A stretch of DNA of 64,000 bases, from contig NZ_BOSG01000001.1 in assembly GCF_018403225.1 (NCBI RefSeq), forward strand, positions 2,604,001 through 2,668,000, in the 5' to 3' direction. Shown here in pieces: positions 1 through 8,854 of this stretch (positions are counted from its first letter, which is position 1; every line of letters begins with the position of its first letter). Under the pieces are notes generated by a model. It did not search any database. It was not told the DNA's origin and worked only from the letters and a program-made list of their open reading frames with translations. Source of the stretch: Paenibacillus sp. J23TS9 (lineage in GTDB: Bacteria > Bacillota > Bacilli > Paenibacillales > Paenibacillaceae). The translations under genes were made by a program, and so were the position numbers.

Positions 1-249
1 GGTAATGCCCATGAGAACGTCAATATTAGCCATGCCAATATCGGCATCAAAAACCAGCACCCGTTTTCCCATGGACTGCAGTGTAAGTGCAAAGTTCAAC
101 GTGAAGTTGGACTTGCCTACACCTCCCTTCCCGCTTGTTACCGTGATCAGCTTCGCGGTCCGATTCAGAACATCACTTGCCGTCTGTGCGGTACGTTCTT
201 GCTCATGCTTCATCACTAAATTTCTTAACGTCTGTGCCTGGTCTGTCAT
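1..249 (-). CDS. flhG: FlhG (YlxH/MinD-like) ATPase, N-terminal part
   Basis: This is a ParA/MinD-family ATPase that works with FlhF to set flagellar number and position at the cell pole or membrane. Only the first 83 codons are in the window; the 3' end lies beyond base 1. The ATG at 249 overlaps the flhF stop in a TCAT (ATGA) junction, so the two are translationally coupled. After a basic, Gln-rich N-terminal helix, the deviant Walker A TSGKGGVGKSNF is at about residues 41-52, and DADIGMANIDVLMG follows. The glycine-lysine-rich P-loop and flhF neighbour separate it from cell-division MinD. Confidence 0.93.
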   Translation of the reverse strand, partial: MTDQAQTLRNLVMKHEQERTAQTASDVLNRTAKLITVTSGKGGVGKSNFTLNFALTLQSMGKRVLVFDADIGMANIDVLMGIT

Positions 250-1655
250 GTATTTTCTTCTCCCAGCAGCAGACTGCTAAGCATCCGGTTTCCCGGAAGA
301 AGCAAATCATCAGGAACGTTTTGACCATTCGTCATATATGAAAGTTGAAGAGGGTACTCATGGATTAGATTAATGATGGATCCGTAACTGCCTGTCTCAT
401 CCAGCTTGGTGAAAATCACTTTTTCCAGCCCATACTTGCTGAAATGCTCGGTGATTTTCTTCATATCCTGTGTCTTCGAGGTCAAGCTGAGCACCAGATA
501 GGTTTCACTCTTTTCTACTGGTGAGAACAAGCTTTGGAGCTCCGAGACCAGCAGCTCATTTCGGTAATTGCGGCCTGCGGTATCCATCAAGATGAGATCA
601 CAATAATTGAGACGCTGGACCGCACGCTGGATGTCTCCTGGAGACTGAACCACTTCAAGTGGAACATTTAAAATCGATGCGTATGTTCTTAGCTGTTCAA
701 CGGCTGAAATCCGGTACGTATCCGATGTGATAAATCCCACTTTGCGGTGGTATCTGAAAAGCTGCTCGGCTGCCATTTTGGCAATCGTTGTTGTTTTCCC
801 GACCCCGGTCGGACCTGCTATATAAACCATTCTGGTGTCACTGGATATTCCGCCGCCAAATCGATTTGTCAGGAACAAATGGATTTGATTGCGAATAAAA
901 TCTTCCAATGCAGCTTCATCAGACGCCTTTCCGTTCTCTTCCCAATGCTGATATGCAGCTTCGATCCATTCCTGAATAATCTCAGATTCAATGTCCTGCT
1001 CGAGCAGACGGTCCTGAAGCTTTTGCAATCCTTCCGGAAGGGTCTGCTGCAGGGCCGACTGGCGGGAAATCTTGGCCATCCATGCCTTCATTTCTCGCAG
1101 CTCCTCCAGCAGCTTATCCTCTGCCGAAAGCGTGTTACTTTCCTTCGGGACATCCCTTTCGATCGCCGGCTTCACTGATGTCTGCTCGCTCTCTCTTCTT
1201 GCATGAAGCACTTCAGCCTCCCGATCGGTCAATAAAGCTTTGATAGGATCGGAATTCATAGGATTTATTGATGCTGCATGCTCCGTCGGTTCCACAGAAT
1301 TCCTCGGATCAAGGATCTCGGCAGCCGCGGCTGCCTGCTCCGAGGCCGATTGGACTGAACTGCTGTTCACGGCTGAGGAGGTTACTTCAACTGTTTTTTT
1401 ATAAGCCTGTGGCACAGCCTTTTGCGGCACTGCCATCGGAGGACGGACCGGAGGAGACGGCGGTTTTTTCGCCTTAGCCTGCTCCTCATTCTCCACAGCC
1501 GCAATGACTTCAATTTTCTTTTGTCTGAACATGCCGAGGAAACCGCCTATCTTGGTCTCCTTCGTACTGAGTATTACGGCATCGCCGCCAAGGTCATTGC
1601 GGATCTGGAGCATAGCTTCAGGCATCGTATCGACCAGATATCGCTTCACTCTCAT
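246..1655 (-). CDS. flhF: Flagellar biosynthesis GTPase FlhF
   Basis: FlhF is an SRP-family GTPase that marks the site of flagellar assembly. The 469-residue protein has an N-terminal B-domain-like segment (MRVKRYLVDTMPEAM), a long Ala/Pro/Ser-rich linker (about residues 60-170) and a C-terminal NG domain. Visible G-domain motifs are [10 protein letters not shown] near residue 280, the SRP-type DTYRISAVEQLRTYA, DTAGR, and TKLDETGSYG. Its ATG overlaps the flhA stop by four bases and its own stop overlaps the flhG start. The low-complexity linker is the variable part of the family. Confidence 0.97.
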   Translation of the reverse strand: MRVKRYLVDTMPEAMLQIRNDLGGDAVILSTKETKIGGFLGMFRQKKIEVIAAVENEEQAKAKKPPSPPVRPPMAVPQKAVPQAYKKTVEVTSSAVNSSSVQSASEQAAAAAEILDPRNSVEPTEHAASINPMNSDPIKALLTDREAEVLHARRESEQTSVKPAIERDVPKESNTLSAEDKLLEELREMKAWMAKISRQSALQQTLPEGLQKLQDRLLEQDIESEIIQEWIEAAYQHWEENGKASDEAALEDFIRNQIHLFLTNRFGGGISSDTRMVYIAGPTGVGKTTTIAKMAAEQLFRYHRKVGFITSDTYRISAVEQLRTYASILNVPLEVVQSPGDIQRAVQRLNYCDLILMDTAGRNYRNELLVSELQSLFSPVEKSETYLVLSLTSKTQDMKKITEHFSKYGLEKVIFTKLDETGSYGSIINLIHEYPLQLSYMTNGQNVPDDLLLPGNRMLSSLLLGEENT

Positions 1656-3685
1656 AAATTCACCACTCCGACACTTTGAATTTCAACATTCGGCTCGAGC
1701 TCGCTGTATGAAAGCACCGGAATGTCCTGCATCGTCCGTTCGATCACTTGGCGCAAGTACATGCGTATCGTAGGCGAAGTCAGCAGAATTGGCTGCTGTC
1801 CGGACTGCAACAAACGGTTAACCTGCTCGCTGAGCTTTTGATAGACCGTCTGAGTAGACATCGGATCCATAGCCAAATAGCTCCCTTGATCCGATTGCTG
1901 TACACTTTCGGCGATTTTTTTCTCCAGTGTTGGTCCAACCGTAATCACTTTCAGCGTCTCCCCTTCTTGGGAGAATTGCTGGGTTATCTGTCTGGAGAGC
2001 GCTTGCCTTACGTATTCCGTGAGTACATCCGGATCTTTGGTATAATGGCCGTAGTCTGCCAAAGTCTCAAAGATTGTGACTAGGTCACGGATGGAAATTT
2101 TCTCGCGGAGCAGCTTAGCTAACACCTTCTGCACATCCCCGATTGAAAGCACACCCGGAATGAGCTCGTCGACAAGAACCGGATAATTTTCGCGTAAATT
2201 GTCGACCAGTGTTTTCGTTTCCTGACGTCCAATAAGCTCGTGAGCATGCTTCTTGATAAGCTCCGTCAAATGCGTTGCCACCACGGATGGCGGATCTACA
2301 ACTGTATAACCCGAAAGCTCGGCTCGTTCTTTGGTTGTTTCGTCGATCCATAAAGCAGGGAGACCAAAGGCCGGCTCCAGCGTTTCAATCCCGGATATAC
2401 TTTCGTCTTCATACCCAGGACTCATCGCCAAGTAGTGATTAAGTAATAATTCACCGCCGCCGACATTATTACCTTTAATTTTTATGACATATTCATTCGG
2501 TTTTAGTTGAATATTGTCGCGAATTCGGATGACGGGGACGACAAGACCAAGCTCTAAAGCACACTGTCTGCGGATCATAATGATCCGGTCAAGAAGGTCC
2601 CCACCCTGCTGAACATCCGCTAGCGGGATAAGGCCATACCCGAATTCGAATTCGATCGGATCCACCTGCAGCAAATTAATAACACTTTCGGGACTTCTGA
2701 CCTCTTCGATCTGCTGCTCCTCCTCCTGCTGCTCCACCTCAATCTGTTTGCGGTCCATATTCTTCTGCATATTGTACGCCGCATAGAGCAGAATCAAAGC
2801 GAGCGGCAGGGTTGAGATGATATGGATCGGAGTGAAAAATCCGAGCAGGGCAATGGTTCCCCCTACGATATACAGCAGCTTTGGATAAGACATCAGCTGC
2901 TCCGTCAGATCGCTGGCCAAATTCCCTTCCGAGGAAGAGCGGGTAACGATCAGACCTGAAGCTGTCGAGATCAACAGAGCCGGAATTTGGGAGACCAGAC
3001 CGTCACCGATCGTCAGGACGGAGTACGTAGACAATGCGTCCTGGAACGCCATGCCGTGCATCGTCATTCCGATAATGAAACCGCCAATCAGGTTGATGAT
3101 GAGGATGATGATACTCGCTATCGCATCCCCTTTAACGAATTTGGTCGCACCGTCCATGGCCCCGTAGTAATCGGCCTCGCGTTCGACCTTTCTGCGGCGC
3201 TCCCGCGCCTGCTGTTCATTGATTAGGCCCGCGTTCAAGTCGGCATCAATGCTCATCTGTTTGCCCGGCATCGCGTCCAGCGTAAAGCGTGCAGCCACTT
3301 CCGCAACCCGCTCCGAGCCTTTCGTGATGACGAGAAACTGTACGACCACCAGAATCAAGAAGACGATAAATCCGATGGCAATCTGTCCCCGGGCAATCCA
3401 GCTCCCGAAGGTAGCGACCACTTCACCGGCATTATGATTGTACAAGATCAGCTTGGTTGTCGATAAGTTTAGCGCCAGGCGAAACAGGGTAGTAATTAAT
3501 AGCAAAGATGGGAAAATGGAAAATTGCAGCGCTTCCTTGGTATTCATGGCCACGAGCAAAATGAGTAGGGCCAGCGAGATGTTAATGACAAGCAGTATGT
3601 CCAAAAGCCATGTCGGGATCGGAAGAATCATCATGAGAACGATGCCGATGACACCTAGTAAAACCGTAAGCTCTTTTATTTTCAA
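1652..3685 (-). CDS. flhA: Flagellar export gate protein FlhA
   Basis: FlhA is the large export-gate subunit of the flagellar type III secretion system. Its 677 residues match the family. About eight membrane segments fill the first 320 residues, with the charged cytoplasmic FHIPEP signature region between them (KGSERVAEVAARFTLDAMPG and following). An acidic, Gln-rich linker (about residues 325-345) leads to the cytoplasmic domain that binds chaperones and substrates. The start is a TTG preceded by GGAGG about 11 bases upstream. It lies 27 bases after flhB and overlaps flhF by four bases. Confidence 0.97.
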   Translation of the reverse strand: MKIKELTVLLGVIGIVLMMILPIPTWLLDILLVINISLALLILLVAMNTKEALQFSIFPSLLLITTLFRLALNLSTTKLILYNHNAGEVVATFGSWIARGQIAIGFIVFLILVVVQFLVITKGSERVAEVAARFTLDAMPGKQMSIDADLNAGLINEQQARERRRKVEREADYYGAMDGATKFVKGDAIASIIILIINLIGGFIIGMTMHGMAFQDALSTYSVLTIGDGLVSQIPALLISTASGLIVTRSSSEGNLASDLTEQLMSYPKLLYIVGGTIALLGFFTPIHIISTLPLALILLYAAYNMQKNMDRKQIEVEQQEEEQQIEEVRSPESVINLLQVDPIEFEFGYGLIPLADVQQGGDLLDRIIMIRRQCALELGLVVPVIRIRDNIQLKPNEYVIKIKGNNVGGGELLLNHYLAMSPGYEDESISGIETLEPAFGLPALWIDETTKERAELSGYTVVDPPSVVATHLTELIKKHAHELIGRQETKTLVDNLRENYPVLVDELIPGVLSIGDVQKVLAKLLREKISIRDLVTIFETLADYGHYTKDPDVLTEYVRQALSRQITQQFSQEGETLKVITVGPTLEKKIAESVQQSDQGSYLAMDPMSTQTVYQKLSEQVNRLLQSGQQPILLTSPTIRMYLRQVIERTMQDIPVLSYSELEPNVEIQSVGVVNL

Positions 3686-3712
3686 TGGCTTCTTTGCCTC
3701 CGATCCCAGGGG

Positions 3713-4801
3713 TTATTTAACCTTGCCTTTTAACTTGTATACATATGCCAATACTTCAGCCACAGCCTGGAACAGATCGGCGGGAATCGCATCCCCGATC
3801 TCCCCTCTCTGATACAAGGCACGGGCGAGAGGTCTGTTTTCCATTGTAATTACGCCGTTTTCTTTGGCGATTTCTTTGATGCGCAGAGCTACAAAGTCCT
3901 GACCCTTAGCCACAATCTGCGGAGCTTCCATTTGTGACCCGTCATATTTCAGAGCCACAGCGAAGTGAGTCGGGTTCGTAATAACCACATCCGCTTTAGG
4001 TACCTCCTGCATCATGCGCTGCATGGCCATTCTGCGCTGGCGTTCCCTGATCTTTCCTTTAATCAGCGGATCACCCTCCATTTTTTTGTACTCATCCTTG
4101 ATGTCCTGCTTGGACATCTTTATACTCTTTTCGAATTCAAAGCGTTGATATAAATAATCCAGAATTGCCATGACGAACAGCGCTGCTCCAATTTTGAGCC
4201 CCAGATTCATCGTCAAGCTTGCTATGAAATGAAAGGTTTTCTCAATATTCATCTCTGAGAGCTTGCCGATCTGTGGCAGAGCACCTGATAAGGTCTGGTA
4301 AACCAGCAGTCCGATAATCGTAATTTTGAAAATCGATTTCAAAAATTCTACTAAGGATCTGACCGAAAATATGTTTTTAAACCCTTTGATCGGGTTCAGC
4401 TTGCTGAACTTGGGCTTGATGGTTTCCCCTGACAGCATGAAGCCCACCTGCGCCACATTGGCGACCAGAGCAATAACGACAGTGGTAGCAAATAGTGGTG
4501 CAAGCAGAATTAAAATCTGAATGACATACTGCATCGCCATGTTCATCACGTTTCCAATGGAAACGGTTGTGTTCAGACGATTAACAAACACATCTTTAAA
4601 CATGTCGACCAAATGTTCTTTTATAAACCCGCCAAACATCAACAAGCTTAAAAAGGAGGCAAGCAGCACGACGGAACCTGAAAGTTCCTGACTTTTGGCG
4701 ACTTGTCCTTTTTTACGGGTATCCTGCCGCTTCTTGGGCGTCGCTTTTTCTGTTTTCTCACCGGCAAACAACTGTAAATCCAGTGGATACCTGTAGGACA
4801 C
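3713..4801 (-). CDS. flhB: Flagellar export switch protein FlhB
   Basis: FlhB controls export order (rod/hook to filament) through autocleavage of its cytoplasmic domain. The 362-residue protein begins with the family hallmark DLQLFAGEKTEKATPKK, has four membrane segments and carries the self-cleaving NPTH motif near residue 274 in VITNPTHFAVALKYD. The start is a GTG in a GGGGGA-containing context. It is followed closely by flhA. Its post-cleavage part is a useful comparison for the stand-alone FlhB-CTD protein at 35252-35557. Confidence 0.97.
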   Translation of the reverse strand: MSYRYPLDLQLFAGEKTEKATPKKRQDTRKKGQVAKSQELSGSVVLLASFLSLLMFGGFIKEHLVDMFKDVFVNRLNTTVSIGNVMNMAMQYVIQILILLAPLFATTVVIALVANVAQVGFMLSGETIKPKFSKLNPIKGFKNIFSVRSLVEFLKSIFKITIIGLLVYQTLSGALPQIGKLSEMNIEKTFHFIASLTMNLGLKIGAALFVMAILDYLYQRFEFEKSIKMSKQDIKDEYKKMEGDPLIKGKIRERQRRMAMQRMMQEVPKADVVITNPTHFAVALKYDGSQMEAPQIVAKGQDFVALRIKEIAKENGVITMENRPLARALYQRGEIGDAIPADLFQAVAEVLAYVYKLKGKVK

Positions 4802-4821
4802 TCCTGTCGTCCCCCATCCCG

Positions 4822-5610
4822 CTATGTCGGCCTGTGCCCCATAATCCCAAGCAGCTTCTGCATGGATTCAAACATAATGTTGAATAAATCTCCGAATATA
4901 TAAGAAAACGTGGGTACGAGCAGCATCAGTACAACCAAGCCTACGATCACTTTAAGCGGCATTCCGATCACAAATACGTTAAACTGCGGAGCTGTACGGG
5001 CAAGAAACCCGAGACCTAAATCCGTAAGAAATAACGCGGTGACAATCGGTGCCGACATTTGAAAGGCCAGTACAAAAGATTGGCCGAATGTTTTCACTAG
5101 AAACTCCGAAATGCTTCCATTATAAAGTTTAATGAAAAAATCATTGGATAAAGGCACCCAGTCATAGCTCCGTATAATGCCATCCAGCAAGTAATGATGT
5201 CCGTTCATCGTTAGAAAAAGCAGTACGGCAAACATATACTTGAAGTTACCCAGCACCGGCGAAGATGCTCCGGTCATCGGATCAATGACATTGGCTATGC
5301 CAAAACCAATTTGAATATCCATAAAAGCTCCAGCCGTTTGAATGACCATGAACAGCAGATAAGCTACAAAGCCCAACAACAGTCCGATGAGAACTTCCCG
5401 GATAATCAAGAGAATGTATGTCAGGTCAGCCGGAAGCTGCTGATGCACTCCATTGGTCAGAAACACAAGCACCGAAAGAAAAAAGCACATGCCGATCTTA
5501 AAGATATTCGGTACTCCTTTAGAGGAAAGCACTGGTGCTACAACAAAAAAAGAGGTAATTCGACAAAAAATAAGCATAAAGACCGGCAGGCTTTCCAGCA
5601 ACATGTTCAT
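4822..5610 (-). CDS. fliR: Flagellar export gate protein FliR
   Basis: FliR is a polytopic inner-membrane component of the FliPQR export channel. It has 262 residues with about six hydrophobic helices and the family pattern PVLSSKGVPNIFKIG near the N terminus, with VIGMPLKVIVGL in the C-terminal third. Twelve bases separate it from fliQ and 20 from flhB, which fits co-transcription and ordered assembly of the export gate. Confidence 0.96.
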   Translation of the reverse strand: MNMLLESLPVFMLIFCRITSFFVVAPVLSSKGVPNIFKIGMCFFLSVLVFLTNGVHQQLPADLTYILLIIREVLIGLLLGFVAYLLFMVIQTAGAFMDIQIGFGIANVIDPMTGASSPVLGNFKYMFAVLLFLTMNGHHYLLDGIIRSYDWVPLSNDFFIKLYNGSISEFLVKTFGQSFVLAFQMSAPIVTALFLTDLGLGFLARTAPQFNVFVIGMPLKVIVGLVVLMLLVPTFSYIFGDLFNIMFESMQKLLGIMGHRPT

Positions 5611-5622
5611 AGACAGTTCCGC

Positions 5623-5892
5623 CTACCCGATATATTTGTATAGATTGTCAAAAATATTAAAGGTGAAATCCACCAATGTCGTCAATATCCAAGGACCAAA
5701 CAGCAAAATTGCCAGCAGCACCGCCACAATTTTCGGAATGAATGCCAAGGTCTGTTCCTGGATCTGTGTTGTGGCCTGAAAAATACTCACGATCAGACCT
5801 ACAATCAGACCGAGCAGCAGCATGGGTGCACTGACCTTCAGCACGGTATAAACTGCCTGTCCCGCGAGTCCGATAATAAAATCAGAATTCAT
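5623..5892 (-). CDS. fliQ: Flagellar export channel protein FliQ
   Basis: This 89-residue protein has two transmembrane helices, typical of FliQ, which packs around FliP and FliR in the export channel. The sequences VGLIVSIFQATTQIQEQTL and FIPKIVAVL are characteristic of the FliQ/SpaQ family. It sits between fliP and fliR with short gaps (28 and 12 bases). Confidence 0.96.
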   Translation of the reverse strand: MNSDFIIGLAGQAVYTVLKVSAPMLLLGLIVGLIVSIFQATTQIQEQTLAFIPKIVAVLLAILLFGPWILTTLVDFTFNIFDNLYKYIG

Positions 5893-5920
5893 GGCCGGCC
5901 TCCTTCGCCTTCATCATACG

Positions 5921-6673
5921 TCATGTATTAAAACTCATCAGCAGTGATTTGACGATCAGATACCATCCATCGACAAGCACAAACAGCAGAATTTTAAAAG
6001 GCAGCGAAATCATGACCGGAGGAAGCATCATCATCCCCATGGCCATCAGTGTACTGGCGACGACAATATCTATTATGAGAAAAGGTATGAATATCATGAA
6101 GCCCATTTGAAACGCCGTCTTCAACTCGCTGATCGCAAAAGCAGGCACCATGACAGTCAGCGGAATATCTTTGTAGGTTTTTGGCTTTTCCGTCTTCGTG
6201 TATTTCATAAATAACAGCAGATCTTTTTCTCGCGTTTGCGAAAACATGAACTTTTTCATCGGCTCTGCCGCTTTGTCCAGAGCTTGTGTCTGTGTTATTT
6301 CACCCTTCAGATAGGGCTGCAAGGCAACATCATTAATCGATGAAAACGTTGGTGTCATCACAAAAAGGGTCAGAAACAGGGCTAAACCGATCAGCACCTG
6401 ATTGGGTGGCATCTGCTGTGTTCCTAGCGATGTTCTCACGAATCCCAGAACGACCACGATCCGGGTGAAGCTTGTCATCAGCACCAGCAGTGCCGGCGCG
6501 ATGCTGATGACAGTAACCAGGAGCAAAATCGATAATGAGCTGGTGCTCGGTTTACCTCCTGAATCGCCCACCTTGATATCAATATTGGGAATGGGATCAG
6601 CAAAAGCTGCTGTTATTGCAAGCAAACTAATAACCGATAATACGATGCAAGCTAGCAAAACCTTCTTTTTCAT
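5921..6673 (-). CDS. fliP: Flagellar export channel protein FliP
   Basis: FliP forms the pentameric core of the flagellar export channel. The 250-residue protein has a cleavable signal peptide (MKKKVLLACIVLS through about AFA, residues 1-25). It then shows the signature LVLMTSFTRIVVVLGFVR followed by GTQQMPPNQVLIGLALFLT, and hydrophobic C-terminal helices with MGMMMLPPVMISLPFK. The ATG overlaps the fliO stop by four bases. Confidence 0.97.
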   Translation of the reverse strand: MKKKVLLACIVLSVISLLAITAAFADPIPNIDIKVGDSGGKPSTSSLSILLLVTVISIAPALLVLMTSFTRIVVVLGFVRTSLGTQQMPPNQVLIGLALFLTLFVMTPTFSSINDVALQPYLKGEITQTQALDKAAEPMKKFMFSQTREKDLLLFMKYTKTEKPKTYKDIPLTVMVPAFAISELKTAFQMGFMIFIPFLIIDIVVASTLMAMGMMMLPPVMISLPFKILLFVLVDGWYLIVKSLLMSFNT

Positions 6674-7206
6674 GGATCCCTCAACCGATCTGTAGTATTA
6701 TCTTCGCGAAGAAGCTCCTCCATCTTTTCCTTGCGGTTCGACATTTTACGCAGCTTCTCATCAAAGACCTCGTGAAATGATGATGTATCCTCCAGTTCGA
6801 TATCCTCCGATACCGGACCTTGTTTACGCAGTTTGGAAGCCAGCTTCTCAAGTAAAGGCGAGAAAGCACCCGTCTGGGCATTCGCTTCCTGCTCAAAAGC
6901 CTCCATAATAATTCTGACTTCATCTTGATCCGTAATCTTATCCACAAGACGAATATCTTCCCCTACACCGACCAGATACAGGCTGCTGCCGATTTCTATG
7001 ACTTGAAGGGATTTGTTCGGACCGAGTCCAACAGCACCCAAGGTCCGAACAGCACGACTGGTAAACCATGTCTTGTTTTTTTTGCCCAGAAAACGGATTA
7101 AAAGAATGATCAGAGCAACAATGACGGCTAGAACTACAATGACATAAACCAGATACAAGGAATAATTTCCCGGGCTATTAATCGTTTCCCCGTCGGCAAT
7201 TATCAT
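6670..7206 (-). CDS. fliO: Flagellar biosynthetic protein FliO (FliZ)
   Basis: FliO helps assemble or stabilise the FliP ring. The 178-residue protein has one transmembrane helix (about residues 18-42: YLVYVIVVLAVIVALIILL), then a conserved short beta region (RTLGAVGLGPNKSLQVIEIG, LVGVGEDIRLVDKI). A charged, poorly conserved cytoplasmic tail ends the protein. Its position between cheY and fliP is the usual one in Bacillus-type operons, and its stop overlaps fliP. Confidence 0.9.
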   Translation of the reverse strand: MIIADGETINSPGNYSLYLVYVIVVLAVIVALIILLIRFLGKKNKTWFTSRAVRTLGAVGLGPNKSLQVIEIGSSLYLVGVGEDIRLVDKITDQDEVRIIMEAFEQEANAQTGAFSPLLEKLASKLRKQGPVSEDIELEDTSSFHEVFDEKLRKMSNRKEKMEELLREDNTTDRLRDP

Positions 7207-7213
7207 AGGAATC

Positions 7214-7579
7214 CTAAATGCCCAGAGTTTTGTTAATTGCTTCGATAACGCGGTCCGTTTGGAACGGCTTTACGATAAAGTCCTTAGCGCCTGCCTGGAT
7301 CGCATCGATAACCATTGCCTGTTGTCCCATCGCAGAACACATAATGACCTTTGCGCTTGGATCAAGCTTCTTAATCTCTTTCAGAGCGGCAATCCCGTCC
7401 ATTTCAGGCATAGTGATATCCATCGTGATCAGATCCGGGCGAAGCTCTTTGAATTTCTCGATTGCCTGTGAACCATCCTGAGCCTCTCCTACGACTTCAA
7501 AACCATTCTTAGATAAAATATCACGGATCATCATTCTCATAAAAGCTGCATCATCCACGATAAGTATACGGTTAGCCAT
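7214..7579 (-). CDS. cheY: Chemotaxis response regulator CheY
   Basis: This 121-residue single-domain receiver is phosphorylated by CheA and binds the switch proteins FliM/FliY to bias rotation. The acidic pocket is D9/D10, the phospho-acceptor is D54 in LITMDITMPEMDG, and the conserved lysine is K104 in DFIVKPFQ. It lies directly after fliY, a CheY-P phosphatase/C-ring gene, and seven bases before fliO. There is no output domain. Confidence 0.97.
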   Translation of the reverse strand: MANRILIVDDAAFMRMMIRDILSKNGFEVVGEAQDGSQAIEKFKELRPDLITMDITMPEMDGIAALKEIKKLDPSAKVIMCSAMGQQAMVIDAIQAGAKDFIVKPFQTDRVIEAINKTLGI

Positions 7580-7606
7580 TGATTAAAAATCCTCCCTAAA
7601 TTTTGC

Positions 7607-8854
7607 TTATTGTAATTTTTGTATTCGGTCCCATTGGCTGAGAATGTCTGTGACTCGTACACCAAAGTTCTCATCGATAACAACAACCTCGCCTTTGGCG
7701 ATGAGTTTATTGTTAACGAGGATATCCACCGGCTCGCCAGCAAGCTTGTCCAGTTCGATAATGGAACCTTGAGACATTTCCAAGATATCCTTAATTTGCT
7801 TTTGGGTCCTTCCTAATTCTACGGTGACTTTAAGAGGAATGTCCATCAATAAGTTTAAATTATTTTGATCGACTGACCCGAACGTCCCTGATTGCAGATT
7901 TGAGAACTGCACAGGCTGTACATTCACGTTGCGGTTATGCGGTGTTCCGTAATGCTGTGGCATGCCGTAAGGTGGCATTTGCTGGTTCGGATCATAGGCC
8001 GGCATATCGGCAGGAATCCCTTGTCCCGGGGCTCCATACCCCGCAGGAAAAGCCTGCGGCTGCTGATTTGGCGAAGTCGGCTGCTGTTGTACCGGAGCTG
8101 GCTGTGCAGCCGCTGCCGGCATTTCAGGCGCCTGAGCTGCTGCTGTCTCTTGAGCACTTTGTTCCACCGGTTCAGTCCCGTGAATCAGCATATTCACCAT
8201 ATCTTTGGCAAACTGGATCGGCAGCAGCTGCATAATGGTAGAATCTATCAAAGTCCCGATCGTCAGCCGGAAAGAAATTTTGATGAGCGTTTGCTGTTCC
8301 GGAAGACTGTTGACTCCATCACCACTGGCCATGTCCAGGATATCGATTCCAGGGGGTGAGATATTCACAAACCGGTTAAAGATCGTAGACATGGAAGTGG
8401 CAGATGATCCCATCATCTGGTTCATCGCTTCCTGCACAGCGCTGATATGAATTTCATTCAGCTCCTGATCTTCCGGATTGCCTTCTCCGCCCAACATCAG
8501 GTCTGCGATCACCTGTGCGTCACGCGTCTTGATAACGAGCGAATTGATGCCTTCGAAGCCGTCTACATACGTAACATGAACAGCCACATGGGGCTTGGGA
8601 AATTCGGATTCGAACTGTTGGCGTGTAATGATCGAAACTTTCGGTGTAGTAATCTCCACTTTCTTGCCCAGCAGTGTAGATAGAGCCGTAGCTGCGCTTC
8701 CGAATGTGATATTTCCGATCTCGCCCAGAGCATCCTGCTCCAAGGGAGTCAAATAGTCGTCAACTGTCGATCCGCTTGTGGTACTGGCCCCCGCCTCGGA
8801 CTGTTTTAGCAGAGCATCAATTTCTTCTTGTGATAAATAATCATTACTCGTCAA
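7607..8854 (-). CDS. fliY: Flagellar switch phosphatase FliY
   Basis: FliY combines a CheC-like CheY-P phosphatase core with a FliN-like C-ring domain. From the TTG at 8854 the protein has 415 residues: an N-terminal CheY-P-binding peptide (SNDYLSQEEIDALLKQSE), a CheC-type region (LEQDALGEIGNITFGSAAT; later ISAVEQEAMNQ-like sequence), a Pro/Gln-rich linker (about residues 230-320) and a C-terminal SpoA/FliN domain (MDIPLKVTVELGRTQKQIKDIL). The longer open frame to 8929 would overlap fliM by 86 bases. The TTG has GAAGGAGTTGAGG upstream, overlaps the fliM end by only 11 bases and starts at the conserved peptide. Confidence 0.94.
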   Translation of the reverse strand: MTSNDYLSQEEIDALLKQSEAGASTTSGSTVDDYLTPLEQDALGEIGNITFGSAATALSTLLGKKVEITTPKVSIITRQQFESEFPKPHVAVHVTYVDGFEGINSLVIKTRDAQVIADLMLGGEGNPEDQELNEIHISAVQEAMNQMMGSSATSMSTIFNRFVNISPPGIDILDMASGDGVNSLPEQQTLIKISFRLTIGTLIDSTIMQLLPIQFAKDMVNMLIHGTEPVEQSAQETAAAQAPEMPAAAAQPAPVQQQPTSPNQQPQAFPAGYGAPGQGIPADMPAYDPNQQMPPYGMPQHYGTPHNRNVNVQPVQFSNLQSGTFGSVDQNNLNLLMDIPLKVTVELGRTQKQIKDILEMSQGSIIELDKLAGEPVDILVNNKLIAKGEVVVIDENFGVRVTDILSQWDRIQKLQ